From: Thalassospira povalilytica
Lineage (GTDB): Bacteria > Pseudomonadota > Alphaproteobacteria > Rhodospirillales > Thalassospiraceae
Assembly: GCF_002844235.1 (NCBI RefSeq)
Contig: NZ_PGTS01000008.1
Coordinates: 62,001 to 126,000 of the forward strand
DNA length: 64,000 bases
Reading direction: 5' to 3'
A program made the translations under genes and the position numbers. Each line of letters opens with the position of its first letter. Positions within the stretch are counted from its first letter, which is position 1. Of this stretch, positions 56,084 to 63,618 are shown piece by piece. The notes beneath the pieces were generated by a model, which saw only the letters and a program-made list of their open reading frames with translations, made no database searches and was not told the DNA's origin.

Positions 56084-57010
56084 TCAGCGCGTCTTGTAGG
56101 GATGCTTTTCTGACCATTCCCGGATGAAATCGATCAGTTCATCGTCGCGTTCATCGGGAAGTTTCACCGTCAGATGCACATATTGATCACCGCGCTTGTT
56201 GCCGCGGTCAAAGGGTGCACCCTTGCCGCGCAACCGCAATTTGGTGCCGCTATTGGCGTTGGCTGGAAGCTTCATATTGACCTTGCCGTCAATGATCGGC
56301 ACTTCGATCGAGCCGCCAAGAATGGCTTCGGACAGGCTGATTGCCAGATCACAATGAATGTCATTGCCTTCGCGACGGAATGTCTTGTCCGGATGGACAT
56401 GCAGCTTGATCAATGCATCACCCGGTTCGCCGCCATTCATGCCGGCCATGCCCTGACCCTTGAGGCGCAAGGTCTGTTCATCTTCGCTTCCGGGCGGGAT
56501 GCGGACTTCAAGACTTTTGCCACTGGCAAGATTGATGCGTTTGGTCGTTCCCAGAATGGCTTCGGCAAAATCAAGGCTCAGCTCATAGGAAATATTAGGG
56601 CCTTTGACTTTCTGGGGTTTGCGTTCCCCGCCAAAGCCGCCGAAACCGCCACCACTGCGCCCGCGTCCCTTGCCGAATATCTCGTCAAAGATATCCTCGG
56701 CATTGGCGCCGGAAAAGCCGAACGGATCACCATTGCCGCCGCCAAAACCGCCGGAACGTCCGCCGCCACGTGCGAACGGGCTTGTTTCGCGGCCGTCGGC
56801 ATCGATTTCGCCATTATCGAACTTCTTGCGGCGTTCGGCGTCACCCAAAAGGTGATAGGCGCTTGATACCTTTTTGAAGCGTTCCTCGATTTTAGCGTCG
56901 CCGGGATTTACATCGGGATGGAGTTCGCGCGCCAGCTTGCGATAGGCTTTCTTGATTTCTTCCTGACTGGCGTTTTTTGAAACGCCAAGCGTCTTGTAGG
57001 GATCTTGCAT
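56084..57010 (-). CDS. DnaJ-type co-chaperone (CbpA-like, no zinc domain)
   Basis: 308 residues. An N-terminal J domain DPYKTLGVSKNASQEEIKKAYRKLARELHPDVNPGD with HPD, a Gly/Phe-rich linker (about 90-135, including GGGRSGGFGGGNGDPFGF), then two C-terminal substrate-binding domains (FAEAILGTTKRINLASGKSLEVRIPPG, FRREGNDIHCDLAISLSEAILGGSIEVP). The zinc-binding CxxCxGxG repeats of true DnaJ are absent, so it is of the CbpA type. ATG 57010 fits the family. It partners DnaK in stress and protein folding. Confidence 0.92.
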   Translation of the reverse strand: MQDPYKTLGVSKNASQEEIKKAYRKLARELHPDVNPGDAKIEERFKKVSSAYHLLGDAERRKKFDNGEIDADGRETSPFARGGGRSGGFGGGNGDPFGFSGANAEDIFDEIFGKGRGRSGGGFGGFGGERKPQKVKGPNISYELSLDFAEAILGTTKRINLASGKSLEVRIPPGSEDEQTLRLKGQGMAGMNGGEPGDALIKLHVHPDKTFRREGNDIHCDLAISLSEAILGGSIEVPIIDGKVNMKLPANANSGTKLRLRGKGAPFDRGNKRGDQYVHLTVKLPDERDDELIDFIREWSEKHPYKTR

Positions 57011-57204
57011 GTCCAGACCGGTTGTAAAAACAAAAAGCACGTTGGTTCATTATTAGATCATGATCGGTGAAATATGAACCTTATTCGCGATCAGCAAGTC
57101 CTGTTTGCATGTGTCTTTTCAGATGTCGGAATGCGAAAAGGCGACGCCAATCAGACTGATTGCGCCGCCTTGTTCGGTGTTTTGGCCAGACGGCCAGATA
57201 TTGA

Positions 57205-57681
57205 TCAGTTCACAACCTGCCAACTGCCATCCGGTTTGCGGCAAGCGGTGCCATAGGCGGTTTCTTCTTGGCCGCCGATCATGACAGTCTGTTGATATTC
57301 GCGGCAATATTCTTGGGTCTTGGGTTCCTGATAGGTGCGGGTCGGGGTGACCGTGCCCTGAACACCGGTATCGGGGTTCTGCCAGGTGGAAGTCTGACCT
57401 GTCGGGGTCGCTTCAAGCGTCCGCTGCGTGCTTTGCGCCATGATGGCCCGGTCCGCGTTATCAAGCGAACGGCCGACCTCGCTACCGATGAAGGCACCGG
57501 CAAGCGTACCAAGTGCGACACCGACCAGCTGGCCTTTGCCTTTACCAAACTGCGATCCGGCAACCGCACCGCCAACAGCCCCAAGAAGGGTGCCAGCCGT
57601 CTGCTTCTGACCCTGGTCCTGGGCACAGCCAGCGATAAAGGCGGTCATGACGACCGGAATTACGATATGACGGAATTTCAT
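57205..57681 (-). CDS. Glycine-zipper lipoprotein (RT0821/17 kDa surface-antigen-like)
   Basis: 158 residues. Lipoprotein signal MKFRHIVIPVVMTAFIAGC with Cys19, then a glycine-zipper helix pair (TLLGAVGGAVAGSQFGKGKGQLVGVALGTLAGAFIGSEVGRSLD), as in rickettsial 17 kDa antigen relatives, and a C-terminal globular part with EYCREYQQTVMIGGQEETAYGTACRKPDGSW, whose two Cys may pair. An outer-membrane role is likely. It is divergent from pdxH; in-frame ATG 57696 is an alternative start. Confidence 0.85.
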   Translation of the reverse strand: MKFRHIVIPVVMTAFIAGCAQDQGQKQTAGTLLGAVGGAVAGSQFGKGKGQLVGVALGTLAGAFIGSEVGRSLDNADRAIMAQSTQRTLEATPTGQTSTWQNPDTGVQGTVTPTRTYQEPKTQEYCREYQQTVMIGGQEETAYGTACRKPDGSWQVVN

Positions 57682-57827
57682 GTTTGTTTTGCCCATCTTG
57701 TCTTTACGGTCCCAACCGATATGCTTTGCGTATATATGTTAATCAAACGATGCGTCTGCCACCGATGTTCCGAATTAGTTGCGCAGAAAGGCAACTAATT
57801 CACTCAGCCGAAGGAATTCTTTTCCCA

Positions 57828-58448
57828 ATGGACGAAAAAAATACGCCAAAATTTGGGCACGAACCCCATGAAGCGCCCTTTGAACAGTTTCAGTCATGGT
57901 TTGACGAGGCCAAATCTGCGGAAAAGGCCTATCCGGATGCCATGACGCTGGCGACTGCCGATGCGCAGGGGCGGCCATCAGCACGGATTGTCCTGCTTAA
58001 GGGGTTTGATCCGCGCGGGTTTGTTTTCTACACCAACTATGAAAGCCGCAAGGGCAGCCAGCTTGCCGAAAACAGCTATGCCGCGCTGTGTTTCCACTGG
58101 AAGACACTTGAAAAATGCGTCCGCATCGAGGGCAAGGTATCGAAGGTTGATGGTGCTGAATCGGATGAATATTTCGCATCCCGCCCTCGCGGCAGTCAGC
58201 TTGGTGCTTGGGCATCAATCCAGTCGCGCCCGATGAGTGGCCGCTTTGATCTGGAAAAACGGGTGGCGGAATTCACCGCCAAATTCGGTCTTGGCAAAGT
58301 GCCGCGCCCGGATCACTGGGGCGGTTTCCGTCTTGTCCCGGATCGAGTTGAATTCTGGTCCGAAGGAAAATTCCGTCTGCATGATCGCAAACTTTATACC
58401 CGTGATGCCAACGATGCGGGCTGGGACATCGACAAGCTGTTCCCATAA
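57828..58448 (+). CDS. pdxH: Pyridoxamine/pyridoxine 5'-phosphate oxidase
   Basis: 206 residues. FMN-dependent last step to pyridoxal phosphate. Key segments: DAMTLATADAQGRPSARIVLLKGFDPRGFVFYTNYESRKGSQL (FMN and substrate binding), YAALCFHWKTLEKCVRIEGKV, FASRPRGSQLGAWASIQSRPM, and the terminal FWSEGKFRLHDRKLYTRD. ATG 57828 is the family start (MDEKNTP). A long upstream frame is not supported by homology. Confidence 0.95.
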   Translation: MDEKNTPKFGHEPHEAPFEQFQSWFDEAKSAEKAYPDAMTLATADAQGRPSARIVLLKGFDPRGFVFYTNYESRKGSQLAENSYAALCFHWKTLEKCVRIEGKVSKVDGAESDEYFASRPRGSQLGAWASIQSRPMSGRFDLEKRVAEFTAKFGLGKVPRPDHWGGFRLVPDRVEFWSEGKFRLHDRKLYTRDANDAGWDIDKLFP

Positions 58449-58475
58449 GCCAGCCGGGCTGTAACGGATAAAACA

Positions 58476-58510
58476 AAACGCACAAGGTCAGATGACTTTG
58501 TGCGTTTTTC
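58476..58510. terminator. Bidirectional terminator between pdxH and arsR
   Basis: Stem ACGCACAA / TTGTGCGT (58479-58486 and 58499-58506), with A-run before and TTTT after. Confidence 0.75.
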
Positions 58511-58537
58511 TTTGGCAAGCTTGTGCGTCCCGACAGG

Positions 58538-58846
58538 TCAGGCTTTGTCTTCGGGCGGGCAGAAGATTTCCTGCAAAATCACGATCACCTTCATGATGTC
58601 GGGATTGGCCAGCGAATAATAGATCGTTTGTGCTTCGCGACGGGTTTTCACCAGTCCTTCGCGGCGCAAACGTGCCAGATGCTGTGACAGGGCAGATTGT
58701 TTGATGCCCAGTTCGTTTTCCAGCGTGCCGACCGACTTTTCCTGATCCCCGAGTGAGCACAGGATCATCAGGCGCCACTCATTGCCAAGGGTTTTGAGAA
58801 ATTCCGCTGCTTCGCGGACATTCTCCTGGAGTGCTTCATAATCCAT
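58538..58846 (-). CDS. ArsR family regulator of the SqrR/BigR persulfide-sensor type (second copy)
   Basis: 102 residues. The winged helix LGNEWRLMILCSLGDQEKSVGTLENELGIKQSALSQHLARLRREGLVKTRREAQTIYYSL closely resembles the ArsR at 30386. It also has exactly two cysteines, Cys30 and Cys96, 66 residues apart as in SqrR and BigR. The surroundings hold no sulfide-oxidation gene; pdxH is convergent and a Usp gene is divergent, the latter a possible target. The ATG at 58846 lacks an unusually strong ribosome site. Confidence 0.85.
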   Translation of the reverse strand: MDYEALQENVREAAEFLKTLGNEWRLMILCSLGDQEKSVGTLENELGIKQSALSQHLARLRREGLVKTRREAQTIYYSLANPDIMKVIVILQEIFCPPEDKA

Positions 58847-59173
58847 TCGCCAGATGACCCATTCAAAGTTCTGTGTGTGTGTTCGTCCGATGTTGTGCTT
58901 TTGCGATTTTTAAAGGACGAAATTTTTGGTTCGATATTGAAACCGCCATCGTAATCACAACCATAGATGATACAATCATTTTATGTGTTAGGCTTAATGA
59001 AAAACGGGATCGGGCCTTTGATATGTGTAACAATGGCAATCACATAGACCGAAGTTTGATCTTGAACAAAGAAATGGGCGGCCAAAAGCTGCAAACTTGA
59101 CACAGACCTGAAAAAGGCCGGGCTCGGCTTTCGGGTCGCTCGGTTATCAAACTGACTGGCGGGAGTGTGTACT
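58847..59173. promoter_or_regulatory. Divergent arsR/usp region with an FNR-like box
   Basis: 327 bases without a gene. TTGATCTTGAACAA at 59056-59069 differs by one base from the FNR/FixK consensus TTGAT-N4-ATCAA and is about 105 bases before the Usp start. TTCGATATTGAA (a near-palindrome) lies at about 58930-58941, nearer the ArsR start. A short open frame here shows no protein features. Confidence 0.4.
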
Positions 59174-60031
59174 ATGGCAATACGAACAATTCTGGCACCG
59201 GTGGCAGGGACTGCCATTGATGAACGGGTGATGGAAACGGCCTTTCGGATGGCCAAGCGATTTGACGCCCATCTTGAGGCGCTGTTCGTTGCCGCCGAAC
59301 CGCAGGACGCCATCCCGATCGTTGGCGAAGGCATGTCGGGTCTGATCATCGAAGAAATGATCCGCGCTGCTGAAAACGAAACCGAAAAACGCGAAGTCAG
59401 CGGCAAGGCATCGTTCGAGGCCGCTGTTAAGGCATCGGGTGTCGAAACATCCGATACACCATCCCGGGAAACCAAGCCGACCTGCGCCTGGCGCAAGGAT
59501 AGCGGCCGCGAAGATGAAACCGTTGCCCGCCGCGGGCGGCTGTTTGATCTTGTGGTGATCGGTCGGGATCCCAAGGAAGCATCTGCGTCACTGACCTTTG
59601 ATGCCGCGCTGATGGAAACCGGGCGTCCGATCTTGGTCGCCCCGGAAACAGCCCCGGCAACGGTTGGCGAAAAAGTCATGATCGCCTGGAATGGCGGGGT
59701 CGAAGCTGCACGTGCCGTGACCTCGGCCATGCCGCTTTTGCGCAGTGCCAAGGAAGTGACAATCGTCAGTATCGGCGATGTCCCGTATGGCCGGGCCTGT
59801 GGCAAAGCATTGGCCGAGCAGTTCCGCTGGCATGGAGTCGAAGCCAGGGTCGTTGACAATACCGAAACGTCAAATGTGGCTAATGCCTTGATTTCCGAGG
59901 CGGAAAAATGCGGTGCGGATACGATCGTTCTGGGCGCTTACAGCCATTCGCGCTTCAAGGAGATGATCCTTGGCGGTGTGACCCAGGATATGTTGGCAAA
60001 ATGCACCTTGCCGCTTTGGATTATGCACTGA
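59174..60031 (+). CDS. Universal stress protein with two Usp domains
   Basis: 285 residues. The first Usp domain (IRTILAPVAGTAIDERVMETAFRMAKRFDAHLEALFV) ends at FDLVVIGRDPKEASASLTFDAALMETGRPILV; the second (GEKVMIAWNGGVEAARAVTSAMPLLRSA) ends with DTIVLGAYSHSRFKEMILGGVTQDMLAKCTLPLWIMH, whose GxxxxxR-x9-G-x-T pattern is ATP-binding-like. Alphaproteobacterial double Usp proteins act in starvation and oxygen-limitation responses. An FNR-like box upstream fits this. ATG 59174 is after GGGAG. Confidence 0.9.
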   Translation: MAIRTILAPVAGTAIDERVMETAFRMAKRFDAHLEALFVAAEPQDAIPIVGEGMSGLIIEEMIRAAENETEKREVSGKASFEAAVKASGVETSDTPSRETKPTCAWRKDSGREDETVARRGRLFDLVVIGRDPKEASASLTFDAALMETGRPILVAPETAPATVGEKVMIAWNGGVEAARAVTSAMPLLRSAKEVTIVSIGDVPYGRACGKALAEQFRWHGVEARVVDNTETSNVANALISEAEKCGADTIVLGAYSHSRFKEMILGGVTQDMLAKCTLPLWIMH

Positions 60032-60098
60032 CGCAACGGTTATCTTAACCATATGATTTCGCGGCGCTAACCGGCAGTTTCGCGTTCGAGAAGGAAGA

Positions 60099-60125
60099 AA
60101 GGCGCATCTTGATGCGCCTTTTTTT
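60099..60125 (+). terminator. Intrinsic terminator after usp
   Basis: Stem GGCGCATC / GATGCGCC (60101-60108 and 60111-60118) with a TT loop, followed by seven T. Confidence 0.9.
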
Positions 60126-60237
60126 GTTGCACTCGCGAACAATTCGCGACAGGGTTACGGAAATCTTACAAAGACGAAACCCCGATAAACGAGGCGTTTC
60201 GCATTGAGGAAGAGAAACGTCTGGCAGGGGAATTCCC

Positions 60238-60423
60238 ATGTTATCATTGCGCGATGTCATTGATTTCGCAGCCATGTCCGAGGATTTGGCACATGAACTC
60301 AACAACCCGAAGGTCGGTCTTCCCGATCTTGGCGCCGTTGTTGCGGGCAAGGCCGGTCTGGCTTCGGATATGTGTGGATGCGGTGCAGCGCCCTGTGCGG
60401 CAAATGATGTTGATCTCGACTAG
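60238..60423 (+). CDS. Small cysteine-tailed protein, 61 residues
   Basis: ATG at 60238 with GGCAGGGG about 6 bases upstream. The N-terminal MLSLRDVIDFAAMSEDLAHEL resembles the MLSFRDCIDxxDLTExE start of small alphaproteobacterial proteins of unknown function, as I recall them. The C-terminal part carries Cys-x-Cys and another Cys (DMCGCGAAPCAAND), which could bind a metal. It lies between the usp terminator and the convergent SRAP gene, 45 bases apart. A family assignment is tentative. Confidence 0.5.
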   Translation: MLSLRDVIDFAAMSEDLAHELNNPKVGLPDLGAVVAGKAGLASDMCGCGAAPCAANDVDLD

Positions 60424-60468
60424 TCCTGCCGGGATGTAAGTGCTGGTCGAACCCGTTTGCGGGTGATC

Positions 60469-61167
60469 CTACTTCGAAAACAAATCAATCTGATTGCGAT
60501 CCGGGCCGGATGTTTGGGGTCCCGGTGTTTCTTCGTGCCAGGCCAGTATGTGGTCGGGCAACGGGCCCAGCATGTGACCAAGATCTTCAAAGCCGATCAT
60601 CGGGTCCAGCCACGGTGCGATATGATTGGGGCCGATAATCGCGGGCATTCGGTTATGAATATGGGCAATGGCGGGTGACGGTGCGCAGGTAATGATGGTG
60701 GCTTCGCGTCCATTTTCGAGTCCTGCGAACAGAAACGGCTGATGATCGGGCAGGGTGATCCGGTTTTTGTGTTTGGCCGCGCCATTCTTGCGCCATTCAT
60801 ACCAGCCCGTTGCCGGGATCAGACAGCGTCGTTCAAGCAGCGGGCGAAAGGTCGGCTTTTCACGAAGGGTTTCCGCCCGCGCATTGATCATCGGACTGTT
60901 CAGGCCGGGCACGGTCAATCCCCAGGATCGTATCGCAACTTTTTGACCGGGCAGGATGACGGCAATCGGGTCTGTCGGACGGCGTGTACCCGTCAGCCCT
61001 TCAAACGCGGCATCAAGATCATCTGAAACGTCATCTCCGACCTCATCATTGGCATTGGCTGTGCGGTTTTCATCCTGCATTGCCATACGCCGGATATCTT
61101 CCATATTCAGCCCAAGCTGAACCTGAAAAGCCCGAATGTCGCTATTAAGATCAAATCGACTGCACAT
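60469..61167 (-). CDS. SRAP/YedK family protein (abasic-site DNA-protein crosslink enzyme)
   Basis: 232 residues. YedK/HMCES proteins attach their Cys2 covalently to abasic sites in single-stranded DNA. Here MCS gives Cys2 after Met removal; INARAET, RCLIPATGWYEWRKNG (with the conserved glutamate) and IHNRMPAIIGP (with the catalytic His) are present. Residues about 23-62 form an acidic Asp/Glu/Asn-rich insertion not typical of the family. It stands alone on the minus strand. Confidence 0.9.
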   Translation of the reverse strand: MCSRFDLNSDIRAFQVQLGLNMEDIRRMAMQDENRTANANDEVGDDVSDDLDAAFEGLTGTRRPTDPIAVILPGQKVAIRSWGLTVPGLNSPMINARAETLREKPTFRPLLERRCLIPATGWYEWRKNGAAKHKNRITLPDHQPFLFAGLENGREATIITCAPSPAIAHIHNRMPAIIGPNHIAPWLDPMIGFEDLGHMLGPLPDHILAWHEETPGPQTSGPDRNQIDLFSK

Positions 61168-61387
61168 ATCTTTTCACCGATGCCGTGGCCCGATCATAAC
61201 GGCTAATGCATGTCATGCCAAACAGCGTGACGCTGTGAAATGTGCGATGTGCTGTTAAAAAATTGATCTTTTCCGGGCTTTTGCTTCAATGGTTTGCTGT
61301 GGCAATGCTATAAGAAGGCAATCACCCGTCAGGCCCGATCAGGGCCGGGCCGGTGAAGATGCCCCAGTCGCGAAGTGAGCAGAATAA

Positions 61388-62131
61388 ATGACCAGTAGCG
61401 CCCCGAAAACAGTTGTCCTGACAGGTGCCAGCCGAGGCATCGGTCATGTCACGGTTGGATATTTTGCCCGGCGTGGCTGGCGCGTGATTTGCTGTTCACG
61501 TGAAGCGCCGCCGCCAAGCTGTCCGCGCGATCCGGCACAGGGGATCCACATTCGTGCCGACCTTTCCAAACCCGAAGATGTCGAATCCTTTATCGCACAG
61601 GCCAACGAAGTTCTGGGCGATGATCCGCTGCATGCGCTGGTCAATAATGCCGGGGTGTCACCAAAGACCCCCTATAAGGAACGATTGGGCTGCCTGAACG
61701 GGGATATCGGTGCCTGGCGCGATGTGTTCGAGCTTAATTTCTTTACGCCGCTGACACTGGCGCGCGGTTTTGCCGCTGCTTTGCACCGTGGCAAGGGGGC
61801 GATTTGCAACATCACCTCGATCGCCGGGCATTATGTGCATCCGTTTGCCGGATCGGCCTATTCAACGTCAAAGGCGGCCCTGTCCGGGCTGACCCGTGAA
61901 ATGGCGGTGGAATTTGCCGAACTGGGCGTGCGGGTCAATGCGGTGGCACCGGGCGAAATCAAGACCGACATGATTTCCCCGGAATATGAGGCACTGGTGC
62001 CGCGTATCCCGATGAACCGCATGGGAACCCCCGAAGACGTGGCCGCAGCAGTACATTATCTGGTCGGCGATGACAGCAGTTATGTCACGGGAACCGAAAT
62101 CTTTGTCACTGGCGGTCAGCACCTTTATTAG
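61388..62131 (+). CDS. Short-chain dehydrogenase/reductase
   Basis: 247 residues. Classical SDR: TVVLTGASRGIGHVTVGYF, LVNNAGVSPKTPYKERLG, ICNITSIAG with Ser, SAYSTSKAALSGL (YxxxK), VNAVAPGEIKTDM, and SSYVTGTEIFVTGGQHLY. The segment PPSCPRDPAQGIH after beta-2 is unusual and may make an NADP-binding loop. The substrate is not evident and there is no operon partner. Confidence 0.88.
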   Translation: MTSSAPKTVVLTGASRGIGHVTVGYFARRGWRVICCSREAPPPSCPRDPAQGIHIRADLSKPEDVESFIAQANEVLGDDPLHALVNNAGVSPKTPYKERLGCLNGDIGAWRDVFELNFFTPLTLARGFAAALHRGKGAICNITSIAGHYVHPFAGSAYSTSKAALSGLTREMAVEFAELGVRVNAVAPGEIKTDMISPEYEALVPRIPMNRMGTPEDVAAAVHYLVGDDSSYVTGTEIFVTGGQHLY

Positions 62132-62266
62132 GTGCTGACATGACGGTGCGCGAAGAAGGTCAAGTCATTCAGATCATGTTATAATGTCTGAACGGGCCGG
62201 GGCACGACCCATCTGCGTTGGCTGTGTCAAACAGCGCGCGCAAGTCCTGGTACTTGTCGTCGGTGT

Positions 62267-62773
62267 CTAGGCAGACGGTTTGATATCGAATGCCGGATCG
62301 TAATCGACATTGCCGGTCGGGATGTCGTTGATCAGTGGCCGGGCCATGAAATATTCGTCAGGCACACCGTCAAGCTTCAACCCGGGCAGGGGGGCAAAGC
62401 CAAACCGGCTGTAATAATTGGGTTCCCCCAATACCACACAGCCGCGCGCGTCATTGGCACGCAGATGACGAATGCCGCTTTGGACAAGTTCGGAACCGAT
62501 TCCCATGCCTTGCCGGTCCGGGGTAACGGCCACCGGTCCCAAACCGTACCAATCGCAATGCACCCCGTTGATGCGAACAGGCGAAAAGGCAATGCAGCCG
62601 ACCAGTTCGTCGTCTTCTTCGGCAATCAGTGAAAGTGTCAGATTGCCGCTTTTTCTGAGTGCATCAACAATCAGATGTTCGGTTTGTTGGCTATGAGGGG
62701 CCGTTTCAAAAGCACTGGCCAAAAGCGCATTAATTGCCGCGAAGTCTTTTTCGGTTTCTTCACGTATCAACAT
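62267..62773 (-). CDS. GNAT family N-acetyltransferase (YhbS-like)
   Basis: 168 residues. GNAT core: IREETEKDFAAINALLASAFE at the N-terminus, LSLIAEEDDELVGCIAFSPVRI, and the acetyl-CoA site LGPVAVTPDRQGMGIGSELVQSGI (R/QxxGxG/A). EPNYYSRFGFAPLPGLKLDGVPDEYFMARPL is diagnostic for the YhbS-like subgroup. Targets are unknown. It stands alone. Confidence 0.88.
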   Translation of the reverse strand: MLIREETEKDFAAINALLASAFETAPHSQQTEHLIVDALRKSGNLTLSLIAEEDDELVGCIAFSPVRINGVHCDWYGLGPVAVTPDRQGMGIGSELVQSGIRHLRANDARGCVVLGEPNYYSRFGFAPLPGLKLDGVPDEYFMARPLINDIPTGNVDYDPAFDIKPSA

Positions 62774-62845
62774 TTTCCGTCCCTGCCTGTGACGTTTGAC
62801 CGGCTTCCTGCTGGTCTTCAGTCACGACTATAACGGGAAAATGTC

Positions 62846-63385
62846 TCAGGCCAACAGGCTTTTCAGCCAGTCGCGCTTTTGTTCAAGTCGTTTGACTTCC
62901 ATTTCAAGCCAGCCGGTGAAATTTCCGGCCTCGTTGGAATGCTCTTCGCGAAGGGCAAGAACACGGTCAAGATCAAGCTCGCAGACATCCTGAAGAATCT
63001 CGATCTGTTCGGCGCGGACATCGTCATCAAGAAGATGCAGAAAACGCATTTTGAGCGCCATGATCAGACGGGAAAGTTCGCCCGATGTATCGCGCAGGTT
63101 GCCCTGCATCAGTTCGACGAATTTTTCATGGCCCGCTGTCGTCAGGCTCAGTTGCGCGTCGGAAAATGATCCGTTCGCGGTGTCTTCCTTGACCAAACCT
63201 TCAAGTTTCAGAAGCTGAAGCGAGCTTCCCATCATATCAAGCGACGGCCCCATGATGTGGGACATGAAATGGCGCACGGAATTGGCCAGATCGGCATAGC
63301 TGATCGGTTTGTCCGAAAGGGCAAGGGTGCCAAGCGCGCAAAGTCGCAGACATTCTTTGGGAAGCAAGGTTCTATCCGAATACAT
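62846..63385 (-). CDS. PadR-like winged-helix protein, function uncertain
   Basis: 179 residues. The N-terminal part (KECLRLCALGTLALSDKPISYADLANSVRHFM, then LQLLKLEGLVKEDT and LSLTTAGHEKFVELM) fits a PadR/MarR-type winged helix, and the C-terminal half is a long helical coil (ALKMRFLHLLDDDVRAEQIEILQDVCELDLDRVLALREEH) similar to the PadR C-terminal dimerisation domain. It may be a transcription regulator; no operator is recognised. It is followed 70 bases later by the GNAT gene on the same strand. Confidence 0.7.
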   Translation of the reverse strand: MYSDRTLLPKECLRLCALGTLALSDKPISYADLANSVRHFMSHIMGPSLDMMGSSLQLLKLEGLVKEDTANGSFSDAQLSLTTAGHEKFVELMQGNLRDTSGELSRLIMALKMRFLHLLDDDVRAEQIEILQDVCELDLDRVLALREEHSNEAGNFTGWLEMEVKRLEQKRDWLKSLLA

Positions 63386-63558
63386 GATGCGGTCCCTGTG
63401 TGATAACGGGCCCGACGTTAACGCGAACGGTTCTTAATTGCAAGTTGGATTTTCCGTATCGAAACGGGCAACCCGTATGCAGACCTCAATATAGAACGCG
63501 CGCGTGCGAAAGCAAATGTCGGACATCAATCACATAGCGGTACGGGCTGTCATTTTGA

Positions 63559-63605
63559 CCAGATAACAAAGGCCGGGGCAAATGCCACCGGCCTTTGTTA
63601 TCTGG
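63559..63605 (-). terminator. Long hairpin terminator after hemA
   Basis: 18-base perfect stem CCAGATAACAAAGGCCGG / CCGGCCTTTGTTATCTGG with an 11-base loop, about 14 bases past the hemA stop. There is no clean T-run after it on the minus strand (TCAAAATG), but T-rich bases lie within the stem. Confidence 0.65.
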
Positions 63606-63618
63606 TCTGTCTGGTGTC

